Shown: positions 44,169 through 54,417 of the stretch, piece by piece
How positions within the stretch are numbered: position 1 is the stretch's first letter
Layout: every line of letters begins with the position of its first letter
NCBI GenBank assembly: GCA_905233165.1
Contig: CAJODL010000007.1
Location: 1 to 64,000, forward strand
DNA from: an uncultured Prevotella sp.
Lineage (GTDB): Bacteria; Bacteroidota; Bacteroidia; Bacteroidales; Bacteroidaceae
Reading direction: 5' to 3'
DNA length: 64,000 nucleotides
Position numbers and translations under genes: made by a program
The notes under the pieces: generated by a model
What the model was told of the DNA's origin: nothing
Seen by the model: the letters and a program-made list of their open reading frames with translations, nothing else
Database searches by the model: none

Positions 44169-45295
44169 ATTTTACGAATTAGAATACGTTTATAGAGCAT
44201 TTCATATACACCATTTCTTAAAACAACGGCACCTCTATTTAAGTCACCAGGATTGGGGGCATCCTCCAAAGTATATTCTTTTGTTTTTACGCCCCATTCA
44301 TTTCCTCGGTCTGCTATGCCAACTATTTCAAATTGTTCAGGACAGTATTTGTCTAAAAAGGTGATTGAGACTCCCATAACACCATCGAAATCAGAAGGAA
44401 TTGCATCAGGATATTTCACCTCAATGGCATCATAGTTATCCATTTTAAGATACCCATACTCACGGATATCTTTATGTTTACCATATCTTATATTATCTTG
44501 CATTGACATTAATTTCATGGGTTCATGACGACGACCATGATCAAGATTAGTAAACCAACAAGAATTTCCTAGTCTTGTATAATCACCAATATAACCCAAT
44601 CGTTCCGCTTTTGCTTTATCTTTTGGATCAACATCTGTTCCTTTGGGAACGCCGAATACCATATCAGACATAAACCCTGTTGCACCCAACCATAAACAAT
44701 TATCCTTTACTAGATGAAAAAGTTCTTTATAACCAATTGCATTTTGATTTCCAATTATCAAGAAACCTTTTTTACATTCGATAATCCAATTTAAAAATTC
44801 TCTGAACAACGAGAATGGCGGATTGGTGACAATAATATCTGCTTCGTCTCTGAGCTTGCATACTTCTTTGCTACGAAAATCGCCATCTCCTTCAAGGTAA
44901 TGCCACTCCAAGTCATCTATGTCTATGCGACCATTCTGATTAGTGTCGTGAGTCAGTTCAAATATCTTTCCTTTGATGCGAGTTTTGTCAATGTCAAATA
45001 AAGGGTTCTCTGTTTCAAAAAGTGTTGGCTGATAGTTTTTGTACTTCTTACTCTCTACTGCATAGCTTGTACTGATAAGACGTTTCAGTCCCAGGCGTTC
45101 AAAATTCTGTGCAAAGAACCTTGTAAAGTTACTCCACTCTGGGTCATCGCATGGTAACAATACTGTCTTATCTCGAAAAGTGTCAGGGTTGTATTCCAGA
45201 TAAGCATTTATTTCTTTCTGGATATCAGCATATTGAGTATAAAACTCATCATTCTTAGCAGCCTTTGCTGCTCCAAGATTACTATTATTTGCCAT
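44165..45295 (-). CDS. EcoRI-type adenine DNA methyltransferase
   Basis: 376 aa. Beginning near [17 protein letters not shown] and with [17 protein letters not shown] and the catalytic [18 protein letters not shown] (NPPF), it matches the EcoRI_methylase family of N6-adenine methylases. No EcoRI-like endonuclease is adjacent; the following genes are DUF262-HNH and Mrr. A perfect inverted repeat ends 5 bp upstream of the ATG, and a structured RNA of about 285 nt lies between it and a consensus promoter. Confidence 0.9.
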   Translation of the reverse strand: MANNSNLGAAKAAKNDEFYTQYADIQKEINAYLEYNPDTFRDKTVLLPCDDPEWSNFTRFFAQNFERLGLKRLISTSYAVESKKYKNYQPTLFETENPLFDIDKTRIKGKIFELTHDTNQNGRIDIDDLEWHYLEGDGDFRSKEVCKLRDEADIIVTNPPFSLFREFLNWIIECKKGFLIIGNQNAIGYKELFHLVKDNCLWLGATGFMSDMVFGVPKGTDVDPKDKAKAERLGYIGDYTRLGNSCWFTNLDHGRRHEPMKLMSMQDNIRYGKHKDIREYGYLKMDNYDAIEVKYPDAIPSDFDGVMGVSITFLDKYCPEQFEIVGIADRGNEWGVKTKEYTLEDAPNPGDLNRGAVVLRNGVYEMLYKRILIRKI

Positions 45296-45300
45296 TATTC

Positions 45301-45339
45301 GATTGATAGTTTAAGTCAGTATAGCATCAACTATCAATC
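45301..45339 (-). promoter_or_regulatory. Inverted repeat just before the methylase start
   Basis: GATTGATAGTT (45301-45311) and AACTATCAATC (45329-45339): 11 bp, perfect, 17-nt loop. It ends 5 bp before the ATG. It may be an RNA hairpin limiting translation or an operator for the methylase. Confidence 0.7.
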
Positions 45340-45341
45340 TC

Positions 45342-45625
45342 ACCAAGACGCAAAAAGTGTGATGCACCTTTTGCGTTCAGCTTTGAGGCAGCCTCGGATG
45401 GAAACCTCAGCAATCTTAACGAGTATGCACCACACCTATGTGTGAGTGCATTGCTACATAAGATTGCTAAGATGCTTCTTACCGAACACCTTATCACATA
45501 TTATCTCTGTGCGTTTTTATTTCCAATAAGTTTCCGAGGCTTTTGGCTGAACGCGAAATAATAGCGAATGCTTTTTTACCAATAAAGTCATGCAGGCACC
45601 TCCGCTGAGGCTTTTCCCGCATTCG
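45342..45625 (-). ncRNA. Structured RNA, leader of the methylase operon or independent RNA
   Basis: No ORF explains this stretch, but nested inverted repeats do. Outer stem 45373-45381/45546-45554 (9 bp) and 45391-45397/45534-45540 (7 bp); inner 13-bp stem 45406-45418/45459-45471; apical hairpin 45425-45435/45440-45451; separate 5' domain 45565-45571/45619-45625 around a small hairpin at 45599-45610; a further hairpin at 45349-45357/45368-45375. The one imperfect pair in the inner stem is C-A on the plus strand but U-G on the minus strand, so the minus strand is the RNA. The 5' domain begins where the promoter predicts. Family unknown; a 6S-like or Bacteroidales-1-type RNA is a guess. Confidence 0.6.
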
Positions 45626-45629
45626 AGTG

Positions 45630-45660
45630 CAAAAATACAAAAAACTTCCAACAATACAAA
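45630..45660 (-). promoter_or_regulatory. Promoter for the structured RNA and methylase operon
   Basis: Minus-strand -7 TATTTTTG (45630-45637) and -33 TTTG (45657-45660), spacer 19 bp. Expected transcription start near 45623-45625, which is the first base of the 5' stem of the RNA. Confidence 0.65.
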
Positions 45661-45677
45661 AAATCGGAAGTTTTTTT
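45641..45677. terminator. Stem-loop with T run overlapping the promoter
   Basis: AAAACTTCC / GGAAGTTTT, 9-bp perfect stem with a 16-nt loop, followed by T. It could end plus-strand transcription or be an operator over the -33 box. Confidence 0.45.
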
Positions 45678-45759
45678 AGTTTAGAGTCAGTTTTTAAGTG
45701 GAGAGAACAAGAGTTTTAGTTTTCAAAAAATAAGTTTTTTGTGACCTTTCCTGATTTAG

Positions 45760-45891
45760 GTTGACTGTCAGTATGTCCAAACCCTAAGATTAGTTGACTT
45801 GGTTAAACATTAAAACTTATTTAGGTTGACTCTCATCTTTTAACCCTGCAATAGGTTGACGGATGTTGTCATAACCCTAATCTTAGTTGAC
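45760..45891. repeat. Five GTTGAC repeats spaced about 31 bp at the IS end
   Basis: GTTGAC starts at 45760, 45793, 45825, 45855 and 45886, each within TTAG(G)TTGACT, with AACCCTAA-like sequence between several copies. The spacing (33, 32, 30, 31 bp) is three helical turns, putting all on one face of DNA. The first copy is part of the terminal inverted repeat, so these are probably transposase-binding sites. Confidence 0.8.
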
Positions 45892-45913
45892 TGGATGCAA
45901 AAGTAAACATATT

Positions 45914-46906
45914 CTAGGTATTATGCAAGAGAAAGTTGATATTTTTTCTTATATTCCCTATATATGTCCTTTTTTGTTTTTCTTTAATATACATTTCCCT
46001 ATAGCTTGTCCAGTGCTTTTTCAGTTCTCCTGTACAATTGCAGGCCTCCTTTGGCGTCATCATATCGATACTCATATGCGGCCGTTCCTCGTTATAGAAG
46101 GAGACGGCCAGTATTACAGCCTCTATAACCTCTGCAAGAGACGTGAAACGCATGCCTTTCAACAGTTCGTTCTTCATCGTGTTATTGATTCTTTCTGCCT
46201 GAGGATTCTCTTTGGGGTTTCCGTCCTCTGTCATACTGATACGGATACCGTGTTTCTTCAAAAGTTCCACGTAGCGGGCACTTGCATACTGTACGCCTCG
46301 GTCTGAATGATGAATCAGCGTAAGCTGCTCCTTATCTGTGTTTTCTATACGCTCCAATGCCATCTGGAAGGCACCCAGAGGATATTCCGTATCCAACGTA
46401 GGGCCTATTGCCCAGCCAACAATCTCCTCAGTATAAGCATCCAGTATCATGGACAGGTAGCAGAAGCTGTAACGGGTCTCATTCAGCCAGATGGGAATAT
46501 AGGTAATGTCACTTACCCACAACTGATTGGGGGCAGTCGGGATAAGGTCTTTGATGAGGTTCGGATAGAGGGGCAGGCCATGCCTTGAGTCTGTTGTACG
46601 AGGTTTGCGTATACGCTGCTTGAGCTTCAGACCATATCTGTTTATAAGGGCTTCAAAACGGTCACGGCCCATAGGCCTGTTGCCTGTGAAATCACGCTTA
46701 TACATGTGCCACAACTTTATGCCGCCAAGACCTGGATCCTTCTTGCGTATCTCAAGAATATATGACAAGGCAAACTCTTCCTGGATTATTCTCCTCATCA
46801 GAACTTCCTCGTCTCTCTGAAAATAAGCCTGCTTCGATACACCAAGCAGTCTGCACTGGCTTTCTATAGGATACTTGTCCCTGTCCTGTGCATGCAGGTT
46901 AGTCAC
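45914..46906 (-). CDS. IS3-family transposase OrfB (DDE integrase core)
   Basis: 330 aa from the GTG at 46906. rve/DDE core: LWVSDITYIPIW (D), LIHHSDRGVQYAS (D), NPKENPQAERINNTMKNEL (E), and the C-terminal FYNEERPHMSIDMMTPKEA. It catalyses excision and insertion of the element. It is more likely made as an OrfAB fusion by -1 frameshifting at seven A followed by G (46921-46927 plus strand as T), since the OrfB frame is open back to that site and reads SWYQAVTNLHAQD. Confidence 0.93.
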   Translation of the reverse strand: MTNLHAQDRDKYPIESQCRLLGVSKQAYFQRDEEVLMRRIIQEEFALSYILEIRKKDPGLGGIKLWHMYKRDFTGNRPMGRDRFEALINRYGLKLKQRIRKPRTTDSRHGLPLYPNLIKDLIPTAPNQLWVSDITYIPIWLNETRYSFCYLSMILDAYTEEIVGWAIGPTLDTEYPLGAFQMALERIENTDKEQLTLIHHSDRGVQYASARYVELLKKHGIRISMTEDGNPKENPQAERINNTMKNELLKGMRFTSLAEVIEAVILAVSFYNEERPHMSIDMMTPKEACNCTGELKKHWTSYREMYIKEKQKRTYIGNIRKNINFLLHNT

Positions 46907-47298
46907 TGCTTGGTACCAGCTTTTTTTCGGATGGAGATGTTAAACTGCTTCTCGGCTACATTTATCATCTCATCATAAAGGTCGGCACGCATGGAGGCTT
47001 CGCGGAGAGCCTTTCGCAGACGAACTACCTCAGACTGCAAGGATTGCTTGTCGTTTGGCAAAGGCGATTGGAGAGAGTCTTCAATCGATTTCTGTTTACG
47101 TTTTTCTTCTGCCATTTTCATGCGTTTGTTCTTGTATTTCGGGTTTTCGGCTACAAAGGTACGAATCCAATTTGAAATAGTCCAATCCGAGACAGGAATA
47201 ATTTTCGCAATTCTTGTTTTTCCCATGTGTTGGTCACGAAAAAGAGCAATTACTTTCTCGTAATACAGTCTTTGTTTTTCTGAACGATAATACTTCAT
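46903..47298 (-). CDS. IS3-family transposase OrfA (helix-turn-helix)
   Basis: 131 aa. Helix-turn-helix near the N-terminus (GKTRIAKIIPVSDWTISNWI) and a C-terminal leucine-zipper-like helix (LQSEVVRLRKALREASMRAD). It binds the ends of the element. Near its 3' end the codons CGA AAA AAA GCT form an A7G slippery run, after which the normal frame stops at TGA, overlapping the OrfB GTG by 4 bp. Confidence 0.92.
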   Translation of the reverse strand: MKYYRSEKQRLYYEKVIALFRDQHMGKTRIAKIIPVSDWTISNWIRTFVAENPKYKNKRMKMAEEKRKQKSIEDSLQSPLPNDKQSLQSEVVRLRKALREASMRADLYDEMINVAEKQFNISIRKKAGTKQ

Positions 47299-47330
47299 CT
47301 TGTTGACTTTTTATGAGTCAACTTTTTTCA

Positions 47331-47757
47331 GGGTAAGACAAGATGAAATTTATAAAATCCCCATAAATATGGACTTCAGGAGGGTTTGACGGGAGAGATG
47401 GAGATGTTTTCAATAAATGGCGTTTAATTTTCAATAACCAGCCCTTATTAAACATTAAACATTCTTTCAGTCGCTTCGCTTGGTGAAAGCGTGCTAAAGA
47501 TACGATTTCCCACCATGGGAATAATTGCTTCCCAGTGCGGGAACAAAACTTTCCCACGCTGGGAATACATTCGTTGCTGCTCCATCGCCCAAGCGGACAA
47601 GTCGAGTGGAGAGTAATTAGCTTAACAGCTTAGTAACTTAGTGGCGAATGAAAGAATGAAGAAATGAAGAAATGAAAGAATGATCAACTTATTCAGTACA
47701 CTACAAAGTGTAATTTGAAGATTTTTTTGTGGAGAATTTCCGTTTTTACCTACTCCC
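47331..47757. other. Intergenic region with palindromes and short repeats
   Basis: No convincing gene. A 79-codon minus-strand frame (47318-47557) crosses the palindrome array and the IS end and looks accidental. Contents: the three-palindrome array (47507-47565), an AGAAATG-type heptamer array (47650-47683), and a short dyad ACACT/AGTGT near 47698-47712. Confidence 0.6.
47507..47565. repeat. Three palindromes TTCCCA-n3-TGGGAA at exact 22-bp spacing
   Basis: TTCCCACCATGGGAA (47507), TTCCCAGTGCGGGAA (47529) and TTCCCACGCTGGGAA (47551). Arms are conserved, the 3-bp centres differ and the 7-bp spacers differ. First and third are perfect dyads; the second has one mismatch. Confidence 0.9.
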
Positions 47758-48432
47758 CTATGGAGTTGTTTTGGCTATGTAATGGATGAAGGTGAACATC
47801 TCTTTGTAGGCTTCTACTTTCTTATCGAAAGCGAGGGGATAGGCCCTTGAGGATGAGGGCAGACGATAGAGGAATAATGGTTCACCGTTTCTGCTTACAG
47901 TATGGGGTATATCAACGTGCGTATTCACTTTTGGCAGATCTGGTATGCCGAGTGATGAACAGATGGTTTCTGTGGCTTTCTCGCCTGTGGTAACGATGAC
48001 CTTCAAATGCGGCAGACGGGCAAGAAGTGCTTTAATATCAGTCGATTCCACAACCTCAAGAAATTTGTCTGATGCATTATCCTGTAATCGTCGTACTGCT
48101 GTTGAGGTATCGAAGAATGCAAGTCCCTTGTTGCGACAGAAATCAACTATCTCTTCGAGCTTGAAACGCTTTGCGGCAGTATCTACAAAATGGTTTTTGT
48201 CGCCAAAGAATATCTGCCCCTCTATTCTCCAATGGTCGTTGATAAAATTAGGATAATAGAAGTCCATACACCAGCGTTTTCGCTGTGGCGGAAAACTTCC
48301 GAGAAACAGCACGACGGCATTTTCAGGCAGAAAGGGCAGCAAAGGATGATACTCTACCCCACCCTTACTACGAGCTATATTATCTTCATTAAGGAAAGAC
48401 AATATATATATAGGTCTAAGGTCAAAGGGCAA
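47758..48432 (-). CDS. Uracil-DNA glycosylase-superfamily protein
   Basis: Up to 224 aa. From VEYHPLLPFLPENAVVLFLGSFPPQ and CMDFYYPNFINDHWRI it follows a UDG-superfamily group in Bacteroidota; later VIVTTGEKATETI and LYRLPSSSRAYPLAF match the C-terminal motif. It may excise uracil or another damaged base. There is no ATG upstream of the core: the frame opens only with TTG (48432), within a TTTGACC-type repeat. Homologues, as I recall them, begin close to the HPLLPFLP stretch, so the native start may be lost or non-standard. Confidence 0.7.
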   Translation of the reverse strand: MPFDLRPIYILSFLNEDNIARSKGGVEYHPLLPFLPENAVVLFLGSFPPQRKRWCMDFYYPNFINDHWRIEGQIFFGDKNHFVDTAAKRFKLEEIVDFCRNKGLAFFDTSTAVRRLQDNASDKFLEVVESTDIKALLARLPHLKVIVTTGEKATETICSSLGIPDLPKVNTHVDIPHTVSRNGEPLFLYRLPSSSRAYPLAFDKKVEAYKEMFTFIHYIAKTTP

Positions 48433-48473
48433 AGGCTAACCGCTAACCGTTAACCTTTAACCTTTAAACGTTA

Positions 48474-48695
48474 CTAATAGTACCTTTCCTGATATAGTTG
48501 GACGGAGGTAACGCCGTTTTCTTTTGAAAAACTAACTTTTCCTTCGCGGGCAAGCCAACCCAAACCTGCGACTACCTCTATCAGGTCCAAGCTTGTAATT
48601 GCCTGCAACTCCTCAAGATTAAGTTTTCCTTTACTCTCCAACGTACGCCAAACGATACCAGCGAGTTCTCCAATTTGTGATGCTTCAAATGCCAT
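48474..48695 (-). CDS. Small winged-helix protein, DUF2582-like
   Basis: 73 aa. A compact winged helix (IGELAGIVWRTLESKGKLNL, then VVAGLGWLAREGKVSFSKE) of the type annotated as DUF2582 in Bacteroidota. Such proteins might bind DNA, but the role is unknown. Two possible minus-strand -7 boxes (CAAAAATA and CAAATATA on the plus strand, 48764-48779) lie about 70 bp upstream. ligA is divergent. Confidence 0.82.
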   Translation of the reverse strand: MAFEASQIGELAGIVWRTLESKGKLNLEELQAITSLDLIEVVAGLGWLAREGKVSFSKENGVTSVQLYQERYY

Positions 48696-48706
48696 AGTTC
48701 AGATAA

Positions 48707-51121
<2,415 letters not shown>

Positions 51122-51125
51122 CAAA

Positions 51126-53378
51126 ATGAAAAAACATCTTTTCTTTACACTTCTTACTGCATTCCTATGCATTACGACAGGGCAGGCAAAGAGCATCCTG
51201 TTCGACCTTGGATGGAAATTCTATGATGGTGACATCCCTGAAGCTAAATCTGCTGACTTTAACGACAGCAAGTGGAAGACTGTAAACCTGCCACACGACT
51301 GGGACATTTATCATGCTCCCAACACAGATGCTGCCACAGGCAATGACGGCGGATACTTCCCTGGTGGCATAGGATGGTACAGAAAGGAATTTAAGCCTGA
51401 TCAGAAGGCTGGCGAGAAAGTAGTGCTGCATTTCGAGGGCATTTATCAGAAGACTGAGGTGTATGTAAACGGCAATCTTGCTGCTACACACGCCTATGGC
51501 TACACTCCTTTCTATGCTGACATCACATCATTCGTAAAGCAGAACCAGAAGAATATCGTAGCAGTAAAGGTTGACAATTCTCTGCAACACAACTGCCGTT
51601 GGTACAGCGGTTCGGGTATATATCGCCACGTATGGTTAGAGACCCATAAGGATGGAGCGAAGGACGACGCAACAAGTGCTTTCGTAACAACAGAGAAGGT
51701 GTTTGGCATCTCTGCTGACGGCCTGAAGGCTGACTCTGCAAAGGTACGTCTGACATACGACGGAAAGACTCTTGAGGTCGTAACACTGAAGGATGTAAAA
51801 CTGTGGTCACCAGAGCAACCTTATTTATATAATATAAAGGTGGGCGACGTCAACGTAAAACATGGTGTCCGCACTTTCACATACGATGCAGAGAAAGGTT
51901 TTGTGCTGAATGGTAAGTCAATCATCCTCAATGGTGCCTGTGTTCACCACGACAACGGAATACTGGGAGCGATGGCGTTTGATGCTGCAGAAGCAAGGAA
52001 AGTGAAGCTGATGAAACAGGCTGGCTTTAACCTCATCCGCACAGCACACAATCCTACCAGCACAGCATTCCTCAATGCCTGCGACTCTATCGGTATGCTG
52101 GTCATCGGAGAGGTCTTTGACGGATGGTATAAAAGCAAGACAAAATATGACTACTCAACAGTCATCGACTCATGCTATAAGGAAGATATCAAGGCTATGA
52201 TACTTCGTGACAGAAACCACCCAAGTATCATCAGCTGGAGCATTGGCAACGAGGTTATGGAACGCAAGGAGATTCGCGTGGTGCAGACAGCAAGGAAGTT
52301 TAAGGCTGAGATACTGAAATATGACACCACACGTCCTGTTACTGAGGCCCTCTGTGCATGGGATAAGGATTGGGAGATATATGACCCACATGCTGAGGTA
52401 CTCGACATCGTGGGATATAACTACATGCTTTTCAAACATGCTACCGACCACCAGAGAGACCCAAAGCGTGTTATGTGGCAGACAGAGAGTTATCCTCGTG
52501 ATGCCTTCAAGAACTGGAGCACCGTATATGACAACAGCTATGTCATTGGCGACATCGTATGGACAGGTCTTGACTACTTGGGAGAATCAGGTATCGGACG
52601 TTATTACTACGAGGGTGAGACTCCTGGAGAGCACTATACCCAAAAGCAATTCCCCTGGCATGGAGCATATTGCGGAGATGTGGATTTGACAGGATGGAGA
52701 AAGCCTATATCACACTATCGCAGCATTCTTTGGAACAATGACGAACCTGTATATATGGCTGTTAAAGAGCCAAGCGGCTACAAGGGTGTAATAAAGGAAA
52801 CCAACTGGTCTGTATGGCCTACATGGGAATCATGGACCTGGAACGGTTGGGAAGGCAAGGACATCACAGTAGAGGTTTACACAAAGGCACCATCAGCAAG
52901 CCTGTATCTCAATGACAAACTGATAGCAACAAAAGACGTAAACCGTTCTACAGAATACAAGGCTGTCTTCACCCTCCCCTATCAGCCTGGTACTCTGAAG
53001 GCTGTTGCAGGTAATGCCAGCACAACATTAAAGACTGCCGGCGAGGCATACGCTATCCGCCTTACTCCTGACAAGAAAGTCGTAAAGGCTGACGGAGAGG
53101 ATTTGGCTTTCATCATTCTCGAGATAATAGACAAGGATGGCAACATAGTGCCAGAGGCTGCTGTTCCTGTTGATATACAGATAAGCGGAGCAGGCACACT
53201 CCTTGCTGCCGGCAGCGCAAACCTGCAAGATACGGAGGCTACCACATCATCACACGTTACTACTTGGAAAGGACGTGCTATGGTTGTTGTACGCAGCACA
53301 CAGCAGAAGGGTAAGATAAACGTTACTACAAAGAGCAAACTGAAAAATGCAAATTCACTTCTTCAATCCCGACCATGA
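51126..53378 (+). CDS. GH2-family glycosidase, beta-galactosidase type
   Basis: 750 aa, signal peptide (ending TTGQAK). Sugar-binding domain (VNLPHDWDIYH, GIGWYRKEF, YQKTEVYVNGNL), Ig-like middle, TIM barrel with acid/base Glu in ISWSIGNEV and nucleophile Glu in MWQTESYP, and C-terminal domains including DUF4982-like and Ig-like parts. It hydrolyses beta-linked sugars in the periplasm; substrate not defined. It begins 5 bp after ligA. The last 32 bp overlap the next gene. Confidence 0.92.
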   Translation: MKKHLFFTLLTAFLCITTGQAKSILFDLGWKFYDGDIPEAKSADFNDSKWKTVNLPHDWDIYHAPNTDAATGNDGGYFPGGIGWYRKEFKPDQKAGEKVVLHFEGIYQKTEVYVNGNLAATHAYGYTPFYADITSFVKQNQKNIVAVKVDNSLQHNCRWYSGSGIYRHVWLETHKDGAKDDATSAFVTTEKVFGISADGLKADSAKVRLTYDGKTLEVVTLKDVKLWSPEQPYLYNIKVGDVNVKHGVRTFTYDAEKGFVLNGKSIILNGACVHHDNGILGAMAFDAAEARKVKLMKQAGFNLIRTAHNPTSTAFLNACDSIGMLVIGEVFDGWYKSKTKYDYSTVIDSCYKEDIKAMILRDRNHPSIISWSIGNEVMERKEIRVVQTARKFKAEILKYDTTRPVTEALCAWDKDWEIYDPHAEVLDIVGYNYMLFKHATDHQRDPKRVMWQTESYPRDAFKNWSTVYDNSYVIGDIVWTGLDYLGESGIGRYYYEGETPGEHYTQKQFPWHGAYCGDVDLTGWRKPISHYRSILWNNDEPVYMAVKEPSGYKGVIKETNWSVWPTWESWTWNGWEGKDITVEVYTKAPSASLYLNDKLIATKDVNRSTEYKAVFTLPYQPGTLKAVAGNASTTLKTAGEAYAIRLTPDKKVVKADGEDLAFIILEIIDKDGNIVPEAAVPVDIQISGAGTLLAAGSANLQDTEATTSSHVTTWKGRAMVVVRSTQQKGKINVTTKSKLKNANSLLQSRP

Positions 53379-54417
53379 TATAGCTTTAGCTCTGAACCAG
53401 AGACGTTTCGCTACGCCACATGTAGGGAGACAGATGCGTTCTGACTTAGGGTATATCCCCGCTCTATGGGCGGAGGATGGCGACGTGGTTGTTGTTGAAG
53501 ATATTGATGCAGCAGAATTGCTGTATAAACGGCACAAACTGACATCTCGGGCAAGGGTGGAGTTTGTCACCACTGAACAACTGGAGAATACTGTTTCGGG
53601 AGACAGCTATCGCTTTGCTCCTTGGGGATGGAACAAAAGCATTAGGAGCACCTTTCTTGATGCCAAGATTCCCAAAACGATGTTGCCATCTGAACTACAA
53701 TTTGACAGCATCCGTATGCTTTCTAACAGGGCACTCGCAGTAAAGCTGCTGAGCTCTATGAAAGGGATGCAAGGCGTCATCGGTATCTCTGCTGTCTGCA
53801 ATACTGCCAAAGAGGTGGAAGAGGCGTTGAAACAGCATCAGGACATCGTTGTAAAAGCCCCTTGGAGCAGCAGCGGACGAGGTGTGAGATACATCAGTAT
53901 TGATGATGGTCCAAACGAGAATGTCCAGAAATGGATTAACAACACCTTAGAGAAACAGGGTTCCATCATCGTAGAGAAAAAATGCAGGAAGATACAAGAC
54001 TTTGCTATGGAGTTCCAGGCAAAGGCAGACGGCAAGGTGGTTTATGACGGACTGTCGCTATTCACCACAAAGAATGGGGCCTATACAGGAAACATCCTGC
54101 TGCCAGAAGACGAGAAAGAGGAATACCTGCACAGGTATCTTTCCCCCACCCTGCTCGACGAGGTGAAGAAGCAGATAGAAGTCTTCCTCACAACAGAGAT
54201 AAATGGTGCATACATCGGTCCTCTTGGTGTTGACATGATGATATGCAGCCCTTGGGAAGAAGACGAAACTTCTGCCGTAGTGCTCAATCCCTGCATCGAG
54301 ATAAATATGCGACGCACTATGGGGCATGTAGCGTTGGCTCTCACCAGAAGAGGACAGCGTGGCATAATGTCGATAGATTATGATGGAAAAAACTATAGAC
54401 TTCACATTCGCCAATAG
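53347..54417 (+). CDS. ATP-grasp-like protein, function unknown
   Basis: 356 aa. Residues about 170-330 look like an ATP-grasp fold: DIVVKAPWSSSGRGVRYI for the nucleotide-binding loop, IIVEKKCRKIQDFAMEF, and acidic/Asn metal residues in VVLNPCIEINMRRTMGHV. The N-terminus (MQIHFFNPDHDIALAL) is shared with uncharacterised Bacteroidota proteins. No substrate can be named. It starts inside the GH2 gene and its end overlaps nnrD by 38 bp, so the three are translated together. Confidence 0.7.
   Translation: MQIHFFNPDHDIALALNQRRFATPHVGRQMRSDLGYIPALWAEDGDVVVVEDIDAAELLYKRHKLTSRARVEFVTTEQLENTVSGDSYRFAPWGWNKSIRSTFLDAKIPKTMLPSELQFDSIRMLSNRALAVKLLSSMKGMQGVIGISAVCNTAKEVEEALKQHQDIVVKAPWSSSGRGVRYISIDDGPNENVQKWINNTLEKQGSIIVEKKCRKIQDFAMEFQAKADGKVVYDGLSLFTTKNGAYTGNILLPEDEKEEYLHRYLSPTLLDEVKKQIEVFLTTEINGAYIGPLGVDMMICSPWEEDETSAVVLNPCIEINMRRTMGHVALALTRRGQRGIMSIDYDGKNYRLHIRQ

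Larger units (their letters stand above)
45752..47330 (-). mobile_element. IS3-family insertion sequence, about 1.58 kb
   Basis: Ends carry matching imperfect inverted repeats: CCTGATTTAGGTTGACT inward from the left and CCTGAAAAAAGTTGACT inward from the right, giving TG...CA termini at 45752 and 47330. Inside are two overlapping minus-strand ORFs (orfA 46903-47298, orfB 45914-46906). No clear target duplication is seen at the edges. The 140-bp non-coding tail at the left end holds a five-copy GTTGAC array. Confidence 0.8.

Noticed and set aside
45342..45625. Retron msr-msd or tmRNA for the structured RNA
   Set aside because: No reverse transcriptase nearby; no tRNA-like ends or tag frame.
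45760..45891. CRISPR-like array at the IS end
   Set aside because: Only six to ten bases are conserved per unit and the first belongs to the IS inverted repeat; there are no cas genes.
47318..47557. 79-codon minus-strand frame next to the IS3 element
   Set aside because: It spans the IS terminus and the palindrome array, and its product has no protein-like features.
47507..47565. CRISPR-like array
   Set aside because: Units are 15-bp palindromes with 7-bp gaps; no repeat-spacer size or cas genes.
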